Assembly: GCA_002331485.1 (NCBI GenBank)
Contig: DCYS01000037.1
Span: 37,265 to 101,264, forward strand
Length of the DNA stretch: 64,000 bases
DNA from: Flavobacteriales bacterium UBA2104
GTDB lineage: Bacteria; Bacteroidota; Bacteroidia; Flavobacteriales_D; Crocinitomicaceae
Direction of reading: 5' to 3'
The notes beneath the pieces were generated by a model that had not been told where the DNA came from, did not search any database, and was given only the letters and a program-made list of their open reading frames with translations. Both the position numbers and the translations under genes were made by a program. Positions 36,786-45,462 of the stretch are shown here, piece after piece. How positions within the stretch are numbered: position 1 is the first letter of the stretch; every line of letters begins with the position of its first letter.

Positions 36786-38186
36786 ATGAAACAAATCAAA
36801 AATATATGCTGTATCGGAGCTGGATATGTTGGAGGACCAACTATGGCTGTGATCGCTCAGAAAAACCCAAACATTTCAGTTACCTGTGTTGATCTAAATG
36901 AACAACGAATCAATGACTGGAACGACGAAAACCTTGACAACCTTCCAATCTATGAACCTGGATTGGCAGATGTAGTTAAAGAAGCAAGAGGTAGAAACTT
37001 ATTCTTTTCTACGGAGGTTGATAAAGCCATTGATGAAGCAGACATGATCTTCATTTCTGTGAATACGCCAACTAAAACGTACGGTGAAGGAAAAGGAATG
37101 GCTGCCGATTTGAAGTATATTGAGCTTTGTGCTCGTCAGATTGCCCGAGTAGCAAAGGATGATAAGATCATTGTTGAAAAATCTACATTACCGGTTAAAA
37201 CTGCGGAGGCATTAAAAAGTATTCTCATGAATACAGGTAACGGCGTAAATTTCCAAATACTTTCAAACCCAGAGTTTCTTGCAGAAGGAACAGCTGTCCA
37301 AGATTTACATGCTCCCGATCGCGTTTTGATCGGTGGAGAAGAAACAAAAGAAGGTCTTGAAGCCATGCAACAATTAGTAAGTGTCTATGCTAGTTGGGTA
37401 CCCATGGAAAGAATTTTAACAACAAATGTTTGGTCATCTGAACTTTCAAAATTAGTGGCCAATGCATTTTTAGCACAACGTGTATCATCCATCAATGCGA
37501 TCTCTGAACTTTGTGAAGCAACTGGAGCAGATGTGAATGAAGTAAGTAGATCTATTGGAATGGACAGTCGAATCGGACCGAAATTTTTAAAGTCATCTGT
37601 TGGATTCGGAGGATCTTGCTTTCAGAAAGATATTCTCAATCTGGTATACATTGCAACGTCACTTGGTTTGCAGGAAGTCGCTGACTATTGGGAACAAGTC
37701 ATCATCATGAACGATCACCAAAAGCACCGTTTCGCACGAAAGATCGTTAAGACACTTTACAATACCGTTGCTGACAAGAACATTGCTTTCCTTGGGTGGG
37801 CGTTTAAAAAAGACACAAATGATACTCGTGAGAGCGCAGCGATCTACGTTGCTGAAAAGCTTATTCACGAAAAAGCAAACATTGTTGTGTACGATCCTAA
37901 AGTATCCAAAAAACAAATCATAGCTGATTTGGAATATCTTGGGACAATTGATAAAGAAGCCATTGAAGAACATCTAACAGTGGTGAATGATCCTTACGCT
38001 GCAATGAATGATAGTCATGCGATTGCTATTTTAACTGAATGGGATGAGTTCACTACTTACGACTGGCAAAAAGTATACGATGAAATGTACAAGCCTGCTT
38101 TCATCTTTGATGGGCGTGGAATTCTGAATAAGGGTAACCTCAGCGAACTCGGATTCAAGTTATTTGCGATTGGATCATCACATTAA
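36786..38186 (+). CDS. ugd: UDP-glucose 6-dehydrogenase (animal/plant-like type)
   Basis: The protein of 466 residues starts with the NAD-binding ICCIGAGYVGGPTMAVIAQK. It has the catalytic cysteine in VGFGGSCFQKDILNL (about residue 280), ISVNTPTKTYG and LSNPEFLAEGTA. The length and the GPTMAVIA start match the UGDH subtype shared with eukaryotes rather than the shorter bacterial Ugd. It oxidises UDP-glucose to UDP-glucuronate, an acidic sugar for the polysaccharide. It starts the nucleotide-sugar part of the locus. Confidence 0.92.
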   Translation: MKQIKNICCIGAGYVGGPTMAVIAQKNPNISVTCVDLNEQRINDWNDENLDNLPIYEPGLADVVKEARGRNLFFSTEVDKAIDEADMIFISVNTPTKTYGEGKGMAADLKYIELCARQIARVAKDDKIIVEKSTLPVKTAEALKSILMNTGNGVNFQILSNPEFLAEGTAVQDLHAPDRVLIGGEETKEGLEAMQQLVSVYASWVPMERILTTNVWSSELSKLVANAFLAQRVSSINAISELCEATGADVNEVSRSIGMDSRIGPKFLKSSVGFGGSCFQKDILNLVYIATSLGLQEVADYWEQVIIMNDHQKHRFARKIVKTLYNTVADKNIAFLGWAFKKDTNDTRESAAIYVAEKLIHEKANIVVYDPKVSKKQIIADLEYLGTIDKEAIEEHLTVVNDPYAAMNDSHAIAILTEWDEFTTYDWQKVYDEMYKPAFIFDGRGILNKGNLSELGFKLFAIGSSH

Positions 38187-38214
38187 AAGTAATTCTCATC
38201 CACTAATTACACAG

Positions 38215-38675
38215 ATGGCACGAATTATTTGATAAACCATAAGAACAATATAGCTATTGAGTCAACTACTGTTTAAAGAAGAATCATATGATATCATTGG
38301 ATGTTGTATGGAAGTTCATAGAGAACTCGGACCAGGTTTTCTCGAAGCAGTTTATCATGAAGCACTTGCTATAGAATTCGACACTAGGTTTATTCCTTAC
38401 GAGCATGAAAAAGAGCTTAATATTTCATATAAAAGTATTGAATTACGTAAAGGATATTTTGCAGATTTCATGTGTCACGAGAAAATAATATTGGAAATAA
38501 AAGCTATCAATGAAATTAATAGTGTTCACATAAGTCAAGTGCTTAATTATCTAAAAGCAACAGATTTGAGATTAGGGTTACTAGTCAATTTTGGAGCAAA
38601 AAAATTAGAGTATAAGAGAATAGTACGATGATCAATAGCTATACAAAACAAACTCTTTCGTGTCATTCGTGCCAT
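38215..38675. mobile_element. Putative cassette: GxxExxY gene within nested inverted repeats
   Basis: The outer repeats ATGGCACGAAT (38215-38225) and ATTCGTGCCAT (38665-38675) are perfect complements. The inner repeats TATAGCTATTGA (38249-38260) and TCAATAGCTATA (38632-38643) are also perfect and hug the start and stop codons. The right flank has a 9-nt periodic repeat (TTCGTGTCA, TTCGTGCCA, TTCGTGGAC). No transposase is present; a mobile or formerly mobile unit is inferred. Confidence 0.5.
38257..38631 (+). CDS. GxxExxY protein (PD-(D/E)XK nuclease-like)
   Basis: The protein of 124 residues carries the name-giving motif in ELGPGFLEAVYHEAL (GFLEAVY). Next come the nuclease-like pair YFADFMCHEKIILEIKA (Asp, then Glu-x-Lys) and HISQVLNYLKATDLRLGLLVNFG. 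These are the Asp/Glu-x-Lys elements of the PD-(D/E)XK superfamily. Its true activity is unknown. The start is TTG inside the inner inverted repeat. It is unrelated in content to the glycan genes around it, and looks inserted between ugd and an epimerase. Confidence 0.88.
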   Translation: MSQLLFKEESYDIIGCCMEVHRELGPGFLEAVYHEALAIEFDTRFIPYEHEKELNISYKSIELRKGYFADFMCHEKIILEIKAINEINSVHISQVLNYLKATDLRLGLLVNFGAKKLEYKRIVR

Positions 38676-38723
38676 TCGTGGACAAATCGTGAGCAACGCG
38701 AAACAACATATTTTGAATAAAAA

Positions 38724-39839
38724 ATGCAATCAAAGGCTAAGATACTGATAACTGGAGGAGCTGGATTCATAGGATCCAATCTATGCGAGTACTTCCTTGA
38801 AACAGGACATCAAGTACGTTGTCTCGATAATTTCGCTACAGGATTTAAACATAACATCGAACCCTTTCTATCGAATAGCAACTTTGAATTCTTCGAAGGA
38901 GATATCCGTGACCTGGAAACTTGCCAAAAAGCATGTGAAGGAATGGATTATGTACTCCATCAAGCGGCACTGGGTTCCGTACCTCGGTCAATAAAGGATC
39001 CTGTAACCACAAATGATGTGAACAACAACGGATTCTTGAACATGTTAGTCGCAGCTCGTGATCAAAAAGTGAAACGATTTGTATACGCTGCAAGTTCATC
39101 CACTTATGGTGATTCCAAAAAGCTCCCTAAGATCGAGGAAGAAATTGGTAAGCCCCTTTCCCCTTATGCGATCACAAAATATGTAAATGAATTATACGCA
39201 GATGTGTTTGCGAAAACGTACAACATGGAATGCATCGGACTCCGTTACTTCAATGTATTTGGTAAACGACAAACACCGGACGGAGCATACGCGGCAGTGA
39301 TCCCGTTGTGGGTAAAACAACTCATTCAGCAAGAATCACCAACAATTAACGGTGACGGTTCTTACTCTCGGGACTTTACTTACATTGAAAACGTGATCCA
39401 GGCGAACGAAAAAGCAATGCTTACCCCTACTGAGGACATACAAAAACGGGCGAGAGACTATTACAACCTCGACCTAGAAGAACATAAATATTTTAATACA
39501 GAAAGTGACTGGTCGTCGAGTGATCATGAGTTGAGTGAAACGAAACGTCAGGATCGTATCGAAACGAAGAGTCACTTGAGTGAGGTCTTCAACGTTGCTT
39601 ACGGCGGGAATACGAATCTTCTCGATCTATTTAAAGCATTAAGATCAGAACTATCAAAACACGATAAAGAAATCGCCGATATAAAACCAACGTTCGGTCC
39701 AGTAAGACCCGGAGACATACCACATTCACAAGCGAGTATCGTTAAAGCACAAATGTTATTAAATTACAAACCTAAGTTTGATGCTGAAAAAGGATTTGCA
39801 GCAGCCTGCGAGTGGTATTACAAGAGTTTAAAGAATTAA
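38724..39839 (+). CDS. NAD-dependent nucleotide-sugar 4-epimerase (SDR, first copy)
   Basis: The protein of 371 residues is an extended SDR. It has the NAD motif ITGGAGFIGSNLCEYF, YVLHQAALGSVPRS, the active-site SSSTYGD and YAITKY (YxxxK), and GLRYFNVFGKRQTPDGAYAAVIP. The sequence fits WbpP/TviC-type UDP-HexNAc or UDP-hexuronate 4-epimerases. A near-duplicate lies at 48490. Residues about 261-286 (SDWSSSDHELSETKRQDRIE and on) are an insertion encoded by repeat-like DNA, directly before EVFNVAYGGNTN. The substrate is not decided by sequence. Confidence 0.88.
   Translation: MQSKAKILITGGAGFIGSNLCEYFLETGHQVRCLDNFATGFKHNIEPFLSNSNFEFFEGDIRDLETCQKACEGMDYVLHQAALGSVPRSIKDPVTTNDVNNNGFLNMLVAARDQKVKRFVYAASSSTYGDSKKLPKIEEEIGKPLSPYAITKYVNELYADVFAKTYNMECIGLRYFNVFGKRQTPDGAYAAVIPLWVKQLIQQESPTINGDGSYSRDFTYIENVIQANEKAMLTPTEDIQKRARDYYNLDLEEHKYFNTESDWSSSDHELSETKRQDRIETKSHLSEVFNVAYGGNTNLLDLFKALRSELSKHDKEIADIKPTFGPVRPGDIPHSQASIVKAQMLLNYKPKFDAEKGFAAACEWYYKSLKN
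39504..39583. repeat. Repeat-derived in-frame segment in the first epimerase
   Basis: The stretch includes AGTGACT, GTCGAGTGATC and TCAGGATCGTATCGA. It resembles the REP-like element at 35631-35682 (ATCGAGTGAT...CAGGAGCGTATCGAG) plus a partial heptad unit. It is read through in the epimerase frame without a stop. Confidence 0.55.
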
Positions 39840-39842
39840 AAG

Positions 39843-41030
39843 ATGAATATACTTAAGTTGATCGGTCGAGATGAAGTATTGTTCAAAAGCGATATTTCTC
39901 ATCATGAAGAAGAATTGAGTAAAATTGTTTCTTCCTCAAAATTCTTGGTTCTCGGAGGAGCTGGATCGATAGGCCAGGCAGTTTGTAAGGAGATATTCAA
40001 AAGAGACCCGCAAAAACTTCACGTAGTAGACATTAGTGAAAACAATCTGGTAGAACTTGTACGAGATCTTAGATCTTCAATCGGTTATATCAATGGCGAA
40101 TTTAAAACCTTCCCTCTTGATATTGGTTCTGTTCAGTACGACGCTTTCATCAAACATGATGGAGAGTATGATTATGTGCTAAACCTATCTGCATTAAAAC
40201 ATGTGCGAAGTGAGAAAGACCCTTACACCTTGATGCGCATGATAGATGTAAACATCTTCAATACGATCAAAACGATTCAGCAATCAAAACAGAACTCAAT
40301 AAAAAAATATTTCTGTGTCTCTACGGATAAGGCTGCAAACCCTGTAAATATGATGGGCGGTTCAAAAAGGATCATGGAACTTTTCTTGATGAGAGAAAGT
40401 CTTAGTATTCCGATATCCACTGCGAGATTTGCAAATGTCGCTTTTTCAGATGGATCATTATTACACGGATTCAATCAACGTATGCTGAAGAATCAACCGA
40501 TCGTGGCACCAAATGACGTTCGTCGATATTTCGTTACTCCTCAAGAATCAGGAGAACTATGCTTGATGTCCTGTATTTTCGGGGAGAACAGAGATATTTT
40601 CTTCCCAAAATTAAGTGAAGATCTTCATCTGATCACTTTTGCAAATATTGCACGTAAATATTTGAAAGAAAAAGGTTACGAGCCATACGAATGTTCAAGT
40701 GAGGATGAGGCCAGATCACTGATCGAAACTTTACCAGAAAAAGGGAAATGGCCATGCTTCTTTCCAAAGTCAGATACAACTGGTGAAAAAGATTTTGAGG
40801 AATTCTTTACGGATGGTGAAACGGTCGACCTGAATAGATTTGAAAACCTTGGCATCGTTAAAAATGATCCTGTATTTAATGAAGATCATCTAGACGACTT
40901 CACACGATCGATCGATCAAATGAAGCATGATTTAACATGGAATAAGGAAGAGATCGTGAAATTGTTCTTTAAATTAATTCCAAATTTCGAATACGAGGAT
41001 AAGGGGAAATATCTTGATAGTAAAATGTAG
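39843..41030 (+). CDS. legB: NDP-GlcNAc 4,6-dehydratase (LegB-like)
   Basis: The protein of 395 residues belongs to the polysaccharide-biosynthesis (FlaA1/CapD) SDR group. It has the NAD motif VLGGAGSIGQAVCKE, NLSALKHVRSEKDPY and CVSTDKAANPVNMMGGSKRIMELF, where Met replaces the usual Tyr of YxxxK, as in this subgroup. It removes water from NDP-GlcNAc to give a 4-keto-6-deoxy sugar, the first committed step of legionaminic acid. Position and the following genes support legB. It starts 3 nt after the epimerase stop. Confidence 0.85.
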   Translation: MNILKLIGRDEVLFKSDISHHEEELSKIVSSSKFLVLGGAGSIGQAVCKEIFKRDPQKLHVVDISENNLVELVRDLRSSIGYINGEFKTFPLDIGSVQYDAFIKHDGEYDYVLNLSALKHVRSEKDPYTLMRMIDVNIFNTIKTIQQSKQNSIKKYFCVSTDKAANPVNMMGGSKRIMELFLMRESLSIPISTARFANVAFSDGSLLHGFNQRMLKNQPIVAPNDVRRYFVTPQESGELCLMSCIFGENRDIFFPKLSEDLHLITFANIARKYLKEKGYEPYECSSEDEARSLIETLPEKGKWPCFFPKSDTTGEKDFEEFFTDGETVDLNRFENLGIVKNDPVFNEDHLDDFTRSIDQMKHDLTWNKEEIVKLFFKLIPNFEYEDKGKYLDSKM

Positions 41031-41037
41031 ATTAATG

Positions 41038-41473
41038 GTTTATGGGGTTTTGCTGCTTCGCTGTTTATATGGGTTTATTTTTTTAAATGATGAAAGTATT
41101 TAGTTTTGAATCACTTGAAGTTTGGAAAGAAGTTAAATTATTAACTAAGGAGATTTATATTTTGACAAAAAAGTTTCCTGATAGTGAAAAGTTTGGTTTG
41201 GTCTCACAAATTAGAAGAGCAACTGTTTCTGTCTCATCTAATATTGCTGAAGGGTCGGCGAGGAACTCAGCAAAAGATCAAGCTCATTTTTACCAAATTG
41301 CCTTTAGTAGTCTGATGGAAGTATTAAGTCAGCTTTTGATTTCAGTAGAACTAAACTTCATTCAGGAAAACGAACTTCAATTACAAAGAGAAAGCATTTC
41401 GAATATAGCCTTTAAATTAAATGCTTTAAGAGCAGCATCTTTAAAAAGACTTAAAAATTAAAACCCCATAAAC
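41038..41473. mobile_element. Putative cassette: four-helix-bundle gene within inverted repeats
   Basis: GTTTATGGGGTTTT (41038-41051) and AAAACCCCATAAAC (41460-41473) are a perfect 14-bp inverted repeat; the right arm begins in the stop codon. Further short-period repeats flank it: GTTTATATGGGTTTATT on the left, and AATAAACGTCATAAAC with CTCCATAAAC on the right. The layout recalls the intervening sequences of some 23S rRNA genes. Confidence 0.5.
41087..41461 (+). CDS. Four-helix-bundle protein (23S rRNA intervening-sequence family)
   Basis: The protein of 124 residues is all-helical. It has FESLEVWKEVKLLTKEIY, FPDSEKFGLVSQIRRATVSV and SNIAEGSARNSAKDQAHFYQIAFSSLMEV-type signatures of the S23/IVP family. 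Members are encoded in 23S rRNA intervening sequences of several bacteria and occur as solitary genes in Bacteroidota. Their molecular role is unknown. It interrupts the legB-legC order, so it is likely an insertion rather than part of the pathway. Confidence 0.9.
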   Translation: MMKVFSFESLEVWKEVKLLTKEIYILTKKFPDSEKFGLVSQIRRATVSVSSNIAEGSARNSAKDQAHFYQIAFSSLMEVLSQLLISVELNFIQENELQLQRESISNIAFKLNALRAASLKRLKN

Positions 41474-41524
41474 CCAATAAACGTCATAAACTCCATAAAC
41501 ATTACAATTCTAATACTTGCTTAA

Positions 41525-42676
41525 ATGCACTACTCTAAAACGATAGATTTCATTCGTAAACAATTCAATACTGAAGAGTTTATTCCTCTACATGCACCCG
41601 TTTTCTTTGGAAACGAAAAGAAATACCTAAACGAATGTATTGATTCCACATTCGTTTCTTCTGTTGGAAAGTTTGTTGATCAATTTGAAAAAGACATCGC
41701 AAAATATACAGGAGCTAAACATGCAGTTGCCTGCGTGAATGGTACGAATGGACTTCACATGGGGATGCTCGTAGGAGGAGTCAAAGAAGGTGATGAGGTC
41801 ATTTCACAGGCACTGACATTTATAGCCACAGCAAATGCTATCAGTTATATCGGGGCAAAACCAGTATTTATTGATGTTGATAAAGATACAATGGGAATGT
41901 CGCCTGAGGCATTGACCAATTTTCTTAAAAATTCAGCAGAAAAGAAAGAAGACGGATATACGTATAATAAAAAGACAGGGAAAAAGATTGCGGCATGTGT
42001 ACCAATGCATACGTTTGGATTGCCAGCACGGATCGAAGAGATCAAAAGCATTTGTGACGATTGGAATATTTTCCTGATCGAAGATGCAGCTGAATCCTTA
42101 GGAAGTCGATATAATGGTAAACATACTGGAACAATTGGTAAGATCGGGGTATTTAGTTTTAATGGCAACAAAACGATAACAGCTGGTGGTGGTGGAGTAC
42201 TCATCACTGATGACGAAGCCTTAGCCAAAAAAGCCAAACATCTAACCACTCAGGCAAAAGTACCTCACCAATGGAAGTTCGAACATGATGCGATTGGTTA
42301 CAATTATAGAATGCCAAATTTAAATGCCGCTTTAGCATGTGCTCAACTTGAGAATCTCGATGAGATCATCAAAAATAAACGAGAATTAGCTGATCGTTAT
42401 TCTTCACTTTTCAAAGACACGGAGATACAGTTTGTAAAAGAACCAGAAGGCACCGTATCTAATTACTGGTTAAACGCGTTGATCCTGGAGAATAAAGAAG
42501 AAAGAGAAAAGTTTCTCAGTGAAACAAACGAGGCGGGTGTAATGACCAGACCGATCTGGGAACTTATGACTTCTTTACCTATGTTTGAGAATTGTCAACA
42601 TGATAGTCTCCAAAATAGTAAGTGGTTGGTTGACCGTGTTGTGAACATCCCAAGTAGTTATAGACAAAATGGATAA
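41525..42676 (+). CDS. legC: LegC-family PLP-dependent aminotransferase
   Basis: The protein of 383 residues is of the DegT/DnrJ/EryC1 type, with AVACVNGTNGLHMGMLVGGV, EDAAESLGSRYNGKHTG and the PLP lysine in FSFNGNKTITAGGGG (about residue 217). It puts an amino group on C4 of the 4-keto sugar made by LegB. The start MHYSKTIDFIRKQFNTEEFIPLHAPVFFGNEK is typical of the LegC subgroup. Its 3' end overlaps legH by 8 nt. Confidence 0.88.
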   Translation: MHYSKTIDFIRKQFNTEEFIPLHAPVFFGNEKKYLNECIDSTFVSSVGKFVDQFEKDIAKYTGAKHAVACVNGTNGLHMGMLVGGVKEGDEVISQALTFIATANAISYIGAKPVFIDVDKDTMGMSPEALTNFLKNSAEKKEDGYTYNKKTGKKIAACVPMHTFGLPARIEEIKSICDDWNIFLIEDAAESLGSRYNGKHTGTIGKIGVFSFNGNKTITAGGGGVLITDDEALAKKAKHLTTQAKVPHQWKFEHDAIGYNYRMPNLNAALACAQLENLDEIIKNKRELADRYSSLFKDTEIQFVKEPEGTVSNYWLNALILENKEEREKFLSETNEAGVMTRPIWELMTSLPMFENCQHDSLQNSKWLVDRVVNIPSSYRQNG

Positions 42677-43307
42677 GATCATATTAATAGGAGCCGGAGG
42701 ACACGCCAAATCTGTAGCTGAGGTCATTAATTATGCTTCTGAACCGCTCATGGTAGAAGGAATAATTGATCCAGATCGTTCAGATGATCCTTATTGGAAA
42801 ACAATAGATTATCTGGGAAGAGATGATGATTTTACTGATCTCGAAGGAAGGAATGTGCATATAGGAGTTGGAATGATCAAAAACCTCAGATTAAGAGAAT
42901 CCATTTATAAAGCGTATAAACAGAAGAACGCAAATTTTCCAATTATCATTTCAAAACATGCCTTCGTATCAACATCTGCAAATATTAATGAAGGTAGTAT
43001 TGTAATGCACCAGGGTTTTGTAAATACAGGTGCTCAAATAGGTGTGAACTGCATACTCAACACAAAGTCCACGATCGAACACGACGTTATCCTAGGAGAT
43101 CATTGTCATACAGGACCTGGATCAACAATAAATGCTGATTGTAAAATAGGCAATAACGTATTCATCAGCAGTAATGCCACGATCAACCGAGGAATTACTA
43201 TTGGGGACAATTGTATTATTGGCGCTGGTTCTGTTGTAACTAAAGATATCGAGGATAATTCATTAGTATTTGGGGTTCCTGCTAAATTTCAACGTAAGAT
43301 AAAATGA
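42669..43307 (+). CDS. legH: Sugar N-acetyltransferase, PglD/NeuD type (LegH)
   Basis: The protein of 212 residues has the N-terminal Rossmann motif IILIGAGGHAKSVAEVI and a C-terminal left-handed beta helix with hexapeptide repeats. The probable catalytic histidine is in STIEHDVILGDH (about residue 137). It uses acetyl-CoA to acetylate the 4-amino group. The O-acetyl NeuD role is an alternative, but the context between legC and legI favours LegH. It overlaps legC and the next start (ATGAG). Confidence 0.83.
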   Translation: MDKIILIGAGGHAKSVAEVINYASEPLMVEGIIDPDRSDDPYWKTIDYLGRDDDFTDLEGRNVHIGVGMIKNLRLRESIYKAYKQKNANFPIIISKHAFVSTSANINEGSIVMHQGFVNTGAQIGVNCILNTKSTIEHDVILGDHCHTGPGSTINADCKIGNNVFISSNATINRGITIGDNCIIGAGSVVTKDIEDNSLVFGVPAKFQRKIK

Positions 43308-44311
43308 GCCGAACTTTAATCATAGCAGAGGCTGGAGTGAACCACAATGGGGACATGGATCTCGCAAAGAAATTGATCGATGCTGCAGCAGAGGCCAATG
43401 TTGATTATGTAAAGTTTCAAACTTTTAAGTCGGATAAATTAGTTACTAAATCGGCTAAAAGAGCGGCCTATCAAGATGAAAACACCCAAAACAAGGATTC
43501 CCAATACGAAATGCTCAAAAAATTAGAGCTGACGGATGACGATCATGTATTCTTAAAGAATTATTGCAACGAGAAGGGAATTAAGTTTTTATCCACGGGC
43601 TTTGATCTTGATAGTCTCGTTTACTTAAACGAACTAGGCATCAAGCTTGCTAAAGTGCCCTCTGGTGAGATCACCAACCTCCCCTATCTCGAAAAGATCG
43701 CTGAATTATTTCCTGAAATTATCCTTTCAACTGGTATGGCGGATATGCAAGAGGTTGAGGATGCATATAATGCATTGATAAAAGCAGGAGCAAAACACGA
43801 GAATATTACCATCTTACATTGCAATACTGAGTATCCTACTCCTATGAAAGATGTTAATCTTAAGGCTATGCTTCATATTCAAGACAGACTTAATGTTTCT
43901 GTTGGATACTCTGATCATACCTTAGGTATCGAAGTTCCTATCGCTGCTGTATCTTTGGGCGCAAAAGTGATCGAGAAACACTTCACACTGGACCGAAGCA
44001 TGGAAGGCCCTGATCATCGAGCATCACTTGAACCTGAGGAACTAAAACAAATGGTTAGTTCGATGAGAAATATTGAAGCTGCCTTAAGTGGTTCAGGTTT
44101 AAAAGCTCCTTCTCCTTCTGAGTCAAAGAATATTTCTGTAGCTCGAAAAAGTCTGGTTGCTGCAAAAGAAATTAAACAAGGTGAGATCTTTACCGAGGAA
44201 AATCTGGCAATTAAGCGACCGGGAACCGGAATTTCACCCATGAAGTGGTATGAAGTGATTGGGAAAGAAGCGAAAAAAGATTTTGATATAGACGAAATCA
44301 TTGAGTTATGA
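43304..44311 (+). CDS. legI: N,N'-diacetyllegionaminate synthase (NeuB family)
   Basis: The protein of 335 residues has an N-terminal TIM barrel (IIAEAGVNHNGDMDLAKKLI, KVPSGEITNLPYLE, LHCNTEYPTPMKDVNLKAM, GYSDHTLGIEVPIAAVSLG, IEKHFTLDRSMEGPDHRASL). A SAF-type antifreeze-like domain (about 275-335, KRPGTGISPMKWYEVIGK) follows. NeuB enzymes condense a hexosamine with phosphoenolpyruvate to make a nonulosonic acid. The neighbours (legB, legC, legH, legG and ptmE) point to legionaminic rather than sialic acid. Confidence 0.9.
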   Translation: MSRTLIIAEAGVNHNGDMDLAKKLIDAAAEANVDYVKFQTFKSDKLVTKSAKRAAYQDENTQNKDSQYEMLKKLELTDDDHVFLKNYCNEKGIKFLSTGFDLDSLVYLNELGIKLAKVPSGEITNLPYLEKIAELFPEIILSTGMADMQEVEDAYNALIKAGAKHENITILHCNTEYPTPMKDVNLKAMLHIQDRLNVSVGYSDHTLGIEVPIAAVSLGAKVIEKHFTLDRSMEGPDHRASLEPEELKQMVSSMRNIEAALSGSGLKAPSPSESKNISVARKSLVAAKEIKQGEIFTEENLAIKRPGTGISPMKWYEVIGKEAKKDFDIDEIIEL

Positions 44312-45462
44312 GAAAAGTTTGTGTTTTTACAGGTACTCGTGCTGATTTTGGGTTATTAAAGCCACTTATGCATGAGATTAATTATCATGACGAAATGGAG
44401 CTTCAGATCGTAGCAACTACCATGCACATGTCTCCATACTTTGGAGAAACGTACAAAGAGATCTTAGATGCTGGATTTAACATCGACAAAAAAGTTGAAT
44501 GTCTACTTTCCGGAGATACGGCTAACGCTGTTACTAAATCCATGGGACTTGCAATGATCGGATTTGCCGATGCAATCGCTGAACTCGAACCCGATTTTGC
44601 TATAATACTCGGTGATCGAACTGAAATGCTAATGGCAGCCAGTGCTTGTTCTGTAGCGAATATTCCAATAGGTCATCTTCATGGTGGAGAAGTAACAGAA
44701 GGTGCTTATGATGATGCTTTCAGACACGCTATCAGTAAAATGAGTGCTTTACATTTCACTTCAACCGAAGAATATAGGAAAAGAGTCATCCAATTAGGAG
44801 AGAATCCAGAGTCCGTATTTAATGTCGGTGCCATTGGAATTGATTCGATCAAATCCTTGAACCTGATGGATAAGAATGAATTTCAAAAGGCAATTGATTT
44901 TAAACTGAATAAGAGAAATATACTTATTACTTATCATCCAGTAACGTTAGAAGAGAATACTGCAGCCAATCAAATGGAAGAAATTTTCGCAGCGTTGCAT
45001 CAATTAAAGGACACTCATTTTATCTTTACGTATGCCAACTCAGACAAATCAGGAGCCACGATCAACAGGATGATAGAGGATTTTGTTCGTAAAAACGATG
45101 CTATTTCTTGTGCTTTCCCATCGCTGGGACAGCTAAGATATTTAAGTGCACTGCAACATGTGGATATGGTTCTCGGTAATTCTTCCAGCGGTATCCTGGA
45201 AGTTCCTTCATTCAAAATACCAACAATTAATATTGGTGATCGCCAAAAAGGAAGAGAGATGCCAGATAGCGTGATCAATTGTAACGTTGATCGAATGAGC
45301 ATATTGAAAGCGATAGAAAAAGCAGATGATCTGGATCTTGCGAATATGGTTTCAATTTACGGAGAAGGAAAAGCAGCTAAAAAGATCATCAGCATTTTAG
45401 AGAGAAAAATTAATGGAGTGGATCTTAAAAAAGGATTCTTCGATTTAAACAAAGATCAATGA
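44308..45462 (+). CDS. legG: Hydrolysing NDP-N-acetylhexosamine 2-epimerase (NeuC/LegG)
   Basis: The protein of 384 residues is of the UDP-GlcNAc 2-epimerase fold. It has VFTGTRADFGLLKPLMHEI, FGETYKEI, ILGDRTEMLMAASA, LHGGEVTEGAYDD and LGNSSSGILEVPSF, features of the hydrolysing group. It releases the nucleotide while inverting C2 to give 2,4-diacetamido-trideoxy-mannose for LegI. It overlaps legI and ptmE by 4 nt each (ATGA). Confidence 0.9.
   Translation: MRKVCVFTGTRADFGLLKPLMHEINYHDEMELQIVATTMHMSPYFGETYKEILDAGFNIDKKVECLLSGDTANAVTKSMGLAMIGFADAIAELEPDFAIILGDRTEMLMAASACSVANIPIGHLHGGEVTEGAYDDAFRHAISKMSALHFTSTEEYRKRVIQLGENPESVFNVGAIGIDSIKSLNLMDKNEFQKAIDFKLNKRNILITYHPVTLEENTAANQMEEIFAALHQLKDTHFIFTYANSDKSGATINRMIEDFVRKNDAISCAFPSLGQLRYLSALQHVDMVLGNSSSGILEVPSFKIPTINIGDRQKGREMPDSVINCNVDRMSILKAIEKADDLDLANMVSIYGEGKAAKKIISILERKINGVDLKKGFFDLNKDQ

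Noticed and set aside
41087..41461. The four-helix-bundle gene as a member of the legionaminic-acid pathway
   Set aside because: The family has no sugar-enzyme features, and the gene is bounded by its own inverted repeats.
41845..42249. A 134-codon open frame antisense to legC
   Set aside because: It is opposite conserved catalytic segments of legC and has no start context or similarity.
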